Origin: Selaginella tamariscina
Lineage: Eukaryota; Streptophyta; Lycopodiopsida; Selaginellales; Selaginellaceae
NCBI GenBank assembly: GCA_003024785.1
Contig: PUQB01000783.1
Span: 1 to 64,000, forward strand
Length of the DNA: 64,000 nt
Direction: 5' to 3'
In this document: positions 47,641-57,174 of the stretch, one piece after another
Numbering within the stretch: position 1 is the first letter of the stretch
Layout of the letters: every line of letters begins with the position of its first letter
The notes under the pieces: generated by a model
Told to the model about the DNA's origin: nothing
Seen by the model: only the letters and a program-made list of their open reading frames with translations
Database searches by the model: none
Made by a program: the position numbers and the translations under genes

Positions 47641-49060
47641 CTAAGGATGTATCCTGCACACGGAAGGTACAGGATTGATCCTGGTTCGGAGAGGAAAACG
47701 TGAGCGTCCTAGACCTCCAGTCGATCTGAGGATTTGCAACAACGAACCATGGCATGCCCAAAATGATGGGAGTCGACCGAGTCTTGATCAAGTTGAAGGA
47801 AATCGAACAGTTGAATGCCATGACTGCAAAGAGAGGTTTGGTAGCATGGGTAACTGCGCCAAAAGCAATAGACGACCATCGGCCACCTCTACAGGAACTG
47901 CACGCTTCAACTTCACCACCGGAATGCCATGTTGAGTTGCAAAAGTGTCATCCATGAAGCATGCATTTGCACCAGTGTCTAACAGGGCAAACTCCTTGAG
48001 CTCTCGATTATTGAGATGAATGTGTACAGGAAACTTGAGTGATGGAATGGTATGAGCAGCACCAATGGAGCCTGCACCTACGTCCAACTTCGTGGCTCCT
48101 AGACGAAGTGAACATTGAAGTTTTCCGACTGAACTTCAGCTTCAACTTCACGCGTCTTGAACTTCCTGGCTTTAATAGGACACCACCTTGTGTCCTGCTT
48201 CACCACAATACAAACATAGTTCTCACTGCGGCAACGTTGCTTCTCAGCAGCGGAAAGTGAGCCACGCTTGTATTTCTCAACCTCCATAGGAACTACTCCA
48301 GAAGGTGTCGCAGGAGTATGTACCACAGCTGCAGGATTGGTTTGCAGGAACTACTGACGGGATTTTTCTGACGACGCTCGAACAAGCGGTTGTCGCAGCG
48401 AACGGCCTGTTGCATGATCTCGCTAATGTTTGGGCATCCGGTAACGTAAGGAGAAGGTCCTTCACATCATCCCTCAACCCAAAACGGAAGTTTAATCAAT
48501 GCAGTCTCGTCCCATGGAATGTTCGTGCAAAGTTGCTGAAATTCGGATGCATAGACGGAAGCTGGTGATCCTTGTGTGAGCTTTATAACTTCGTGCATGC
48601 AGAACGGTACTTATGGATCTCCAAAGCAAGCTTCAAAGGCAGCCACGAAACCTTCAAAGTCTTCCATCAATGGGTCGTCACGCTCCAGCAAAGGGGCAAC
48701 CCAAGCCCGTGGAGATCCAACTAGTAGGATGCCAAAAGGCCAACCTTTTGTGCATCAGTCGAGTAGCCGTGGTTGCATAGATCAAAAGCCTGATCTGATT
48801 CAAACCCTTGAAATCGGCACGATTGCCATTGAACTTTCTGGCATGCTAATCTTCGCTCCGAAGAAGTTTCGATGGAGAGGAAACCACGATGCTTGAGAGA
48901 GAGCCTGCGCAGCAGCCTTGGAGGATGCATCAGCAGCTGCATGTGCGTTGGTGGAACCTTGCAGATTGTGACCACTTGGCGCAAAGTGGCCAGCTCATGA
49001 AGCAATATTTGGTGCTCGCGTTGAAATTGCTCAAAATCGGCCATGATCTATGAAAGAAAA
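47640..49060 (-). pseudogene. G3 gag-protease
   Basis: Protease 'ALLDTGANACFMDDTFATQH' at about 47970, with 'PVEVADGRLL' and 'GMPWFVVANPQIDWRSRTLT' following in a second frame. Gag pieces include 'DVKDLLLTLPDAQTLA' (about 48440) and a zinc-knuckle region now out of frame (48170-48230). The N-terminal part near 49040 reads 'MADFEQFQREHQILLHELAT'. Highly similar to G1 gag; the G1 copy keeps longer open frames. Confidence 0.85.
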
Positions 49061-49141
49061 AAGAGGAAAACGAAGGAAGAAGAATCAAGGAAAAAAAAGT
49101 AGCTGAAAATCGGAAAGCTATGAAAGAAGTTACTATCAAAC

Positions 49142-49656
49142 TATCAAGCCACGATCCAGGAACAAGGAAGTGAGCAAGATTCCGAGAACAATAAAGCTTG
49201 ACTCAGAAGCAGGACAAGGAGCAGGACAAGGAGCAGGATAGGAACTGGACAAGACAGGAACTAGAAGAACCAAGAACAAATAAGAGCAGGAGTAAGGAGC
49301 AAGACAAGACAAGATTGATCATAGAAAGACTGGTGTTGATAGTAACTGATTGTACAACAATTAGGTCGGAGCTTTTATGCTCACAACTCTAAGTTAATCT
49401 GGTCATGAGCTAAAAATAGTGACCCTTATCCTCTAGGCATATCATGTAGTATATCCTATAGCATATCCTGTAGGAATACCCTGTAAGTATATCCTGTAAG
49501 AATATCCTGCATGCATATCCTGTAAGTATATTCTATAGGCATATCCTGTAGGAATATCCTGTAGGAATATCTTGCAGGCATATTTTGTAGGTATATCCTA
49601 TAGGCATATCATGTAATTCGTATCCTGTATCCTGCATCCTGTATCGGGTCGTGACA
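49142..49656 (-). repeat. G3 5' LTR
   Basis: Plus-strand ends TATCAAGCCACGATCC (first G of TG mutated to A) and GGGTCGTGACA. Followed outside by GTATT. Inside, the minus strand continues GTTTGATAGTAACTTC, which is not a TGG-type primer-binding site. Confidence 0.9.
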
Positions 49657-49661
49657 GTATT

Positions 49662-50721
49662 TAATAATGTATTTATTAATTAATATTTAATATATAGTTT
49701 TTCACCACAAATCCCATTTTTTATGCCCAATTCTACGATTACAAAGGAATTGAATTCTTTATAAGAAATTTTCTAGCTTTCTATTTTAACTAGGTCTTAT
49801 TAAGTAGTTATTTCTTGTATAACCCCAATGTTGTCCATCATGTAGGGAAATTTCCTCATGTTTTCAATATTGCCATCTATTAAGAAGACAAATATGTATG
49901 ATCAATCCAACCTTGAAAATCAGTATTGTACAATGTTTTGGATGTATTTGGGAATCATCAGTTTGACATTTGCTTTAAAAGTTACTTTATCGTTATAAGT
50001 AATTGTCTCATCTACTTTTCTAACTCAATGGGCAAAAATTGTAAATCATTGGGTTTGTTATATTGAGTGAAGCATTGTAGCTTCACGATATAAAAAAGCA
50101 TTTAGGAAGAGCAAATGAAGTGAATTTTCTCTGCAAATCTATTTGATTTAGGCAAAGGTCCTAGTAACTTACTAGCACATCCATTATATGGATTTTTTTG
50201 TATAAGTTGAATGTTATATGGTGTATAGCCGTTGTAATTTGGTTAAACATTGTTGTAAAGAGTATTGTCGATTGAAGGTCAATTTTTATAAGCATCTTGT
50301 AAATGCTTAACCTTTGAACCATGTACTCTTCCATTTTGAAGAAGACTAGTTTGTCCTTAGTATTCTTAAACAAGAATTGAAAGCAATTTGCAAATGCATC
50401 TCTACAACATTGTTGATCCCATATAAAGTCATTGTCAATCACCTTGTATGCCACTACATTGTGAACATAAAGTTTATGAAGGAGCATTTGTATATTGTGG
50501 CACATTATGCATAACCAAATGCCACATCTTGGATCCTTAGTGATTTGGCGCACTACTGTCTAGATAATTCAACATATCTAACATTGAATTGTAATAGTGA
50601 CAAATTGGAAAGGTAACATATGCTTGAAGAGTTTCCTTACATCAACAATATAGTAAGAAAAAGGAGATATCGGTTACAAATTCACTTAAACAATTTGCAA
50701 TAAGAAGGTAAAGATGGATCT
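49662..50721. other. AT-rich spacer with one unassigned ORF
   Basis: Nothing recognisable apart from a 130-codon open frame at 50161-50553 on the minus strand. Confidence 0.5.
50161..50553 (-). CDS. Hypothetical ORF, 130 aa
   Basis: Starts MRQITKDPRCGIWLCIMC and contains 'DFIWDQQCCRDAFANCFQFL' and 'KLVFFKMEEYMVQRLSIYKM'. Amino-acid use is plausible for protein, with Cys and aromatic residues but no known motif that I can name. It may be a fragment of a DNA-transposon protein. No neighbours support a function. Confidence 0.25.
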   Translation of the reverse strand: MRQITKDPRCGIWLCIMCHNIQMLLHKLYVHNVVAYKVIDNDFIWDQQCCRDAFANCFQFLFKNTKDKLVFFKMEEYMVQRLSIYKMLIKIDLQSTILFTTMFNQITTAIHHITFNLYKKIHIMDVLVSY

Positions 50722-50726
50722 CACAT

Positions 50727-52124
50727 TGTCATAGTTCTATCCTTGTGGGTTGATTACCTGGGTAAACATTGTGGAATATGTAGGCAAAAGACCCAAGTAG
50801 ACATGGGCCATCATAACAAGGGGCCTTCTTATAAACACCAATTGGCTTTGGCTAGTTGGCTTAAAGAAAAAGAAAAGGTTGTGACATTTGATAATGAGGT
50901 GGTCTTGCATTCAATTCCCATCAAGGATGAACTTTGAGTAAAATTTCATGTTGATCACATGTGTGCAACCAAGTGTAGCATCTTTAGTCCTTGACTAACT
51001 AAACCCCTTGATCCCTTGATCACATTGTGCCCAGCCACATGTTGGCGCACTTGTCCTTACTTAACTAAACCCCTCGATTCCATCTTTAGTCCTTGCCTAA
51101 CTAAAACCCCTTGATCCTCGCCAACATGTTCTTACTTAACTAAACCCTTCGATTCCATTTTAGTCCTAAACCCCTTGATCCCTCGATCACATGTGCCCAG
51201 CCACATGTTGGCGCACTTGTCCTTACTTAACTAAACCCCTCGATTCCATCTTTAGTCCTTGCCTAACTAAACCCTTGATCCCCGCCAACATGTCCTTACT
51301 TAACTAAACCCTTCGATTTCATCTTTAGTCCTTGCCTAACTAAACCCCTTGATCCCTCGATCACATGTGCCCAGCCACATGTTGGCGCACTTGTCCTTAC
51401 TTAACTAAACCCCTCGATTCCATCTTTAGTCCTTGCCTAACTAAACCCCTTGATCCCCACCAACATGTCCTTACTTAACTAAACCCTTCGATTCCATCTT
51501 TAGTCCTTGCCTAACTAAACCCCTTGATCCCTTGATCACATGTGCCCAACCACATGTTGGCGCACTTGTCCTTACTTAACTAAACCCCTCAATCACATGT
51601 GTGCTTGGGATCGATCACATGTGCCCAGTCACATGTTGGTGCACTTGTCCTTGCCTAACTAAACCCCTCAATCACATGTGTGCTTGGGATTGATCACATG
51701 TGCCCAGTCACATGTTGGCACACTTGTCCTTGCCTAACTAAAGGATCGATCACATGTACCCAGTCACATGTTGGCGCACTTGTCCTTGCCTAACTAAACC
51801 CCTCAATCACATATGTGCAGCCAAGCGTAGCATCTCTAGTCCTTGTCTAACTAAACTCCTCGATCACATGTGTGCAGCCAAGAGTAGCGCCTTTGATTGC
51901 ACCTTTTAGAGGAAGGCATAATAGCAACCCTTAAGTCTGTGGATAAGGGCATCCACTTTCTCAAATGGGTGGAAAGTGTCATAGTTCTAACCTAATAAGT
52001 TGACTACTTAGGTAAAGATTGTGGGATATGTGGGCAAAAAACCCCAAAAGATCCAAGCGGACCTAAATCATCAGCCCTTTCATAAATACCAATCGGCCTT
52101 AAGGGGGAGGGAAAGGTTGTGACA
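50727..52124 (+). mobile_element. TRIM-like non-autonomous LTR element with internal tandem repeats, TSD CACAT
   Basis: Terminal repeats of 160 bp (50727-50886) and 148 bp (51977-52124), both TGTCATAGTTCT...GGTTGTGACA, flanked by CACAT (50722-50726 and 52125-52129). After the 5' LTR comes TTTGATAATGAGGTGG, a decayed form of TTTGGTATCAGAGTGG (tRNA-iMet site) seen intact in the copy at 56935-56946. The 1.09 kb interior has no ORF and is dominated by a repeat array. At 1398 bp overall it is TRIM-sized. Confidence 0.93.
50990..51880 (+). repeat. Tandem repeat array inside the TRIM-like element
   Basis: Blocks with 'ccttacttaactaaacccct', 'cgattccatctttagtcctt' and 'cccagccacatgttggcgca' recur; 'ttggcgcac' returns at about 51044, 51209, 51385 and 51558, a period of roughly 165-178 bp, then shorter units continue to about 51880. 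It fills most of the interior. Confidence 0.9.
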
Positions 52125-52129
52125 CACAT

Positions 52130-53486
52130 CCTTAGTAAGCATCGCTAACATTTATGCAATTGATTGTTATAAAATGAAGTGTATCAAATAGCTAACTAAG
52201 ATAAAATTACACAATGTAGTCATAACTACTATAAGTTCACCCAAAATCAAAGGCACAAGTTTATATATGTTGCTCAAACTAGGTGCATTGATGGGGTAGC
52301 CATATACACATGTCATTAGCACACAACTACTATAAGTTCACCCAAAAGCAAAGGCACAAGTTTATATGTGTTGCCCTAGCCATAGACACATGTCATTAGC
52401 ACACATCAATGGTATTTAACAAAGTCCTTAAGATTAGGTTCTACTATTGTAGGGATGAGTGGCTAAACAGTGTGTGCAGCTCAGTCATGAAAACACTCGT
52501 CTAGTCGAGATCGCTCTCACATTATGGCAATTATTAAGATAGTACTGAAGGACTTTGTAAATATGAAGCATATTATAGTTCAACAATGTCTTCAACTTAT
52601 TAAAATCAGCAATTTACAAAAAAACTTTAAACAAATGTAACACTTAGTGTTTAAAAAAATTTCTTTTTACTTTTTATATTGTTTATTTTTCATGTGCTAG
52701 TTAAATTCTTGTTTATTTTCATCTCCTGCTTATTACGGTGAATTCAGGGTGTGTCAGATATGAATAGAAACACTTTTTGAGTCCCCTTTGCTATAGGCGA
52801 CGATGTGGTGATTCTGAGAGCCAGAGGGGAGACACTACCGAAAGGAGCTATTCATCCAGATGGACATGGCGTGGAGTCTTTCTTTGCCACTCCTTCCCAA
52901 GCTGCAAACGGACAATCTCTGTTAGCATTCTTGGAGAATCCCGAAGAAGGTTTGAAGTAGGCTCAATGGTATCTACAAATTCTCCATAGCAATTGTCAAC
53001 ACAGACAGGATTTTGAGCCTGGAAAGTGTTGACTAATATCAAAATCCTGGAAAGTGTTGACTAATATTAACACACACACATTATAGTATCATATATGTAA
53101 GAGTTTTGCCTTAATGAGCACGACTGCTGACGCTATTTCAGATATATCTCTGTAAAGTTGCAGTGGAAAATACACTCCGGCTGCCCGATGCTAGAAAAGT
53201 TTGCTAAGATGCTTACCGCATGATCTTGTGAAATCTACCCGTAAAGTTCCAGTCAGAGAAGGATATCTAATTATGATTTATACTTGCTCTTTCTGACAAC
53301 CGCTGGCTACATGATTACTCAAATGATTGCTTCTTTTCTTAATTGAAGAATCGGTTTCTGTTCTCTAAAGTTTGCTACATTCTTCATGTTTCCCTGTAGA
53401 CATATAGCTTACCTCCAAGAGCACGACATCGACATAGAACATATACCAAGCCATCTTTCTCATGACGTTCGTTCTGTTAAGGTGTC
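52130..53486. other. Spacer upstream of PPR2
   Basis: 52200-52390 contains two imperfect copies of 'aactactataagttcaccca' / 'gcaaaggcacaagtttatat' about 105 bp apart. A gene fragment lies at 52848-53042. 53019-53070 repeats 'cctggaaagtgttgactaat' twice. The rest is unremarkable. Confidence 0.5.
52848..53042 (-). pseudogene. Fragment resembling aluminium-resistance / methionine gamma-lyase-like protein
   Basis: The minus strand reads 'TFQAQNPVCVDNCYGEFVDT' then 'IEPTS', matching the VDNCYGEFVE-x-x-EP motif I know from the PLP-dependent Met_gamma_lyase (aluminium resistance) family, where it precedes the lysine that binds PLP. What follows ('NLLRDSPRMLTEIVRLQLGK') does not continue with the expected GADLIAGSLIKNPGG. 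Only about 25 residues support the assignment, so this is an exon-sized relic or chance. Confidence 0.4.
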
Positions 53487-55655
53487 ATGGATTTAAGACA
53501 AGCTGTGGCACAGCTTGAACAAACAGGGAACTACACATATATAGCCTCTATTGTACGGCAATGTGGCGAACTACGAGATCGCAAAGCTGGCAAGAAAGTC
53601 CACCAATCCATAGACAGATCTAATTACCAAGGACACACGCTGCTGGGAAATCTTCTCATTCAAATGTATGGAAAATGTGGGGATGTCGATAGCTGCCGTT
53701 TGGCATTCTCTAGAATACGCAACCCAAACGTTTTCACGTGGACCATTATGCTGGAAGCATATGCCCATAACGGGTATCTGCAGCATGCGGTGGAGCTCTT
53801 TAAGGAAATGCCTGAGAAGAACGTGGTTTCATGGACGACAATGATCACTGCATTTTCCAACTTGGGATGCGTAGATGAGGCAAAACATATATTTGAGAAA
53901 ATGCCCCAGAAGACTGTAGCTCCTATAAACGCCATGCTTACAGCATATGCCGGAAAGGGGCATTTCTCTGAGGCCATGTGTTTGTATAGAAACATGAACC
54001 TTGAAGGCATGAAAGCAAATTCTATCACTTTTATCCTTGTCTTAAGCGTTTGCACTCGTGTATCTCACGTGAGAGTCCTTCATGCGACGCTCGTAAGCGC
54101 GGGATACAAGTGCGAAACCAAAGTTTGCAACGCTCTTATCAATGCATACGGTTGTCTTTCGACTCCAGAAGAGGCCAGGCGTACGTTTGATGAATTGTCC
54201 AGAAAAAGTATAGTCTCCTGGAACATCATGATCTCAATCTACTCGAAAACTCAATACATAGAAGAAGCCAGAGATATGTTTGACAAAATGCCGGAAAGAA
54301 ATGTGGTCTCGTGGAACACCATGATCTCAGCATATGCACAACGTGGAAAAGATGCTATCAAGGTATTCCAGAGAATGTGCTTGTCAGGCATTAGGCCTAA
54401 TAGAATCACATTCGTTCATGTCCTCGAGTGTTTCCCGTCTTCTCACCATCTTCGAAAGCTACATGGGCTGGTGCTGGAGGTCGGGTATGGGAGTGATGCA
54501 TACATATGCACAGCTTTTGTTAGCGCATATGGCAAGTGCGGAAACATACTCGATGCAAGAAAGACTGTAGATGAAATGTCCATCCCGACGTAGTAGCTTG
54601 GACGGCTTTGATCAACGTTTATGCTCAGCATGGACTTGGCAAACAAGGCCTGGATGCTTTCAAAAGCATGCTTGTAGAGGGTACAACCCTAACGAAGTAA
54701 CGTTTCTGAGTGTTCTAGATGCATGTTCTAGTATAGGAGATATTTCACATGGCACAATGATTCACAAAGCTCTCCTAGACACGGGGTTACTCGACCAACA
54801 CGTCTCCTTGTTGAATGCAGTAATCAGCATGTATGGGAGGTGCGGGAGTTTACAGGATGCGTGGGACATGTTCTACCTGGCAATTGGTTTTGATTATCTA
54901 AACACTGTAACATGGAACTCAATGGTGGCTGTGTTAAGCCGCAGTGGAAATGGTACAGAGGCGTTTGGATGCTTAAGAAGATGCACTTAGAAGGTGTCAA
55001 GCCTGAGGGGATCACGATGGTCAGTGTGTTGGACGCATGCAGTTTATCAGATGGGAAAACTGTGCACTCAAGCATTATCGGCACGGGCATCGATAGTGAA
55101 ACAAGAGTGGTTAATGCTCTTGTTAGTATGTACTCGGAGGGCGGATGTCTAGAGGAAGCAAAACGGATCTTTGATAGCATGCCGGTCAAGAACTGTATAT
55201 CATGGAGTGCTCTCATAGCGGCGCATGCCAAATGTGGGGAAATCCTCAAGGCATTGGAACTGTTCCAAGTAATGAACCTCGAAGGGCAGTTTCCAGATGA
55301 AATTACTTTTGTAAGTGTGTTGTCAGCGTGTTCTCATGCAGGGTTGTCGAAAGACGGTCTAGAGTTGTTCCTGAGTATGGAGCATGATTATCTGGTGAAG
55401 CACAACGTGGACCATCTCATGTGCTTGGCTGACCTTCTTGGGAGGGTTGGGAAGCTCGCAGAGGCTGAGGATGTATTGGATTTGATACCGTTGGAGTCGC
55501 GCATGGTGGCATGGACAAGTTTGCTTGGTTGTTGCAAGACCGCCAACGATCATGTGAGGGCAGAAAGTGTCTCGAGTAAGCTTTGTGAGATGAAATCTTT
55601 GAGGTGTGGACCTTATGTTCTTGTGTCTAATGTGACGAGCAGCAATCCAACCTAG
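53487..55655 (+). CDS. PPR2: PLS-class pentatricopeptide repeat protein
   Basis: Probably an organellar RNA-binding protein. ATG at 53487 begins a single-exon frame with PLS repeats: 'NLLIQMYGKCGDVDSCRLAF', 'NVFTWTIMLEAYAHNGYLQH', 'NVVSWTTMITAFSNLGCVDE', 'SIVSWNIMISIYSKTQYIEE', 'NVVSWNTMISAYAQRGKDAI', and later 'LLNAVISMYGRCGSLQDAWD' and 'VVNALVSMYSEGGCLEEAKR'. The E-type region reads 'DLLGRVGKLAEAEDVLDLIP' and 'VAWTSLLGCCKTANDHVRAE', ending 'CGPYVLVSNVTSSNPT' with no E+ or DYW domain. Frame slips of one base lie near 54590, 54680 and 54975; apart from these, the 2169 nt (about 722 codons) are open. No strong transit peptide is visible. Confidence 0.88.
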
Positions 55656-56746
55656 GACACAGACAGACACACGCACACGATGCAACCCGAGCATATCTTA
55701 TACATAGAAGCAGAAGTGTATTGCTGACTTACACGAAAGTTTAAATAGTCTCATTATGGACAACGTTATTATATTGAACTTAATAAGAATTTAAGAAGTT
55801 ATTTATAACTAATTTCTGGAAGGAATATTTTATTCTGATTTTATTTGCACCATTCAAATTTTTTAAGAAAAAATAATCATATAAAAATCTGAAAATATCT
55901 ACTTGTCTCCTTCAACCTTAAGGGGGGACTGTTATATCGTGCAAAGTGGAGGTTGAATTGTAATGATATGTGCCATGGGATGTTCACGTTAACCTTTGGT
56001 AGAGAGCTCATTTATGTGCATGGAGGAATGGACAACTTTTTCCAAACTCTCCTATATGAAGAAATATGTGTGGGTATTTCAATTACACAATGCAAAGAAA
56101 ATGGTATCAGCAATCGTGCAATGTTATCCCTCTTTCAACTTTATTTTTGATTGCACATTATCAATCAAGATTAGTACATTAAGGTGGACTTGAAAGATTA
56201 AATAAAGAATTTATTCATTAAGTGTAATAAACTTCTCACTTTACACCCGAACTGAAAGTTCAACGCTAAGAATTACTAATTGAATAACAACTTTGTTGAA
56301 AATGTTCTTTTTAATTCTAAAATGATTGAATTGCACCCATTTACATACAACTTTTTCAAGTTCAAACATAAAAAAAACAACATTTTAATTGATAAGTTAT
56401 TGACTTATTTGTTGCATATGAAAAAATGGCCCATTTAATTATATAACTTAGCCAATAGAGACGTCATTTATAAATTATGGCCAAAACTTTTCAATTCACC
56501 ATTAAAATTTGAAATGGACAATAATACAAGCTTAAGTGACAAACTCAGAAAATATAAAAGACCATTAAATTACTTCATAATTTAAAGAAATTAAAACAAC
56601 TCCACATAGAGGATTTATTAAAGTAAAAAAGTATTTTATCACTCCATGTGGGTCAGACTTTTATAAAGGAAAAACTCCAATCAAGTGAGGGATATAATAA
56701 ATACATGGTTATTTATAAATAAACATTTATTCAATAGGTTATGTGA
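55656..56746. other. AT-rich spacer downstream of PPR2
   Basis: Two overlapping open frames of 65 codons (55953-56150 and 55996-56193) have no recognisable content. Otherwise no features. Confidence 0.5.
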
Positions 56747-56749
56747 GGA

Positions 56750-57118
56750 TCCGGACAAGATTTTACCTAACTTGTACCTAGATTTTACATCACATGTTAA
56801 TCGGGCTAGAGGCGATCCCAAAGCCGCTTGGCTGTACACATGTGATCGAGGGGTTTAATTAGGCAAGGACAAATGTGCTAACCTTAGTGGTGTGAACTTT
56901 ACTCAAAGTTCATTCCCTGATGAAAATCGACCACTCTGATACCAAATGTCAAACATTTCCCTTTCCTCTTATGCCAACTAAACAAAGGGCCAATTGGTGT
57001 TTATGAGAGGGCCCTTGGTCATGATGACCCAATTACACTTGAGTTTTTTTACCTATATATCTCACATATCTCATAATCTTTACCTAGGTAGTCAATTCAC
57101 CAGGTTAGAACTATGACA
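56750..57118 (-). mobile_element. Truncated TRIM-like element with intact PBS
   Basis: LTR at 56947-57118 (172 bp; plus-strand ends TGTCAAACAT and GAACTATGACA). Just inside, the minus strand reads TTTGGTATCAGAGTGG (56931-56946), a good tRNA-iMet site. The interior to about 56750 holds 'gatcgaggggtttaattagg', the reverse complement of the array unit at 51 kb, and the GAGGCGATC motif shared with L1. The second LTR is missing. Confidence 0.82.
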
Positions 57119-57174
57119 GTATTCCTACTTAGATTTCAGTTCCTGACAATTTGATCTCTCTGTGCTACTCCATG

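Larger units (their letters stand above)
43001..49656 (-). mobile_element. G3: full-length Ty3/gypsy chromovirus with TSD GTATT
   Basis: LTRs at 43001-43489 (3') and 49142-49656 (5') bound a complete gag-pol. GTATT precedes the left end (42996-43000) and follows the right end (49657-49661). Interior order on the minus strand is gag, protease, linker repeats, RT, RNase H, integrase, chromodomain and PPT. A solo LTR of the same family in opposite orientation sits inside the integrase gene. Excluding that insertion the element is about 6.0 kb. Confidence 0.95.
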
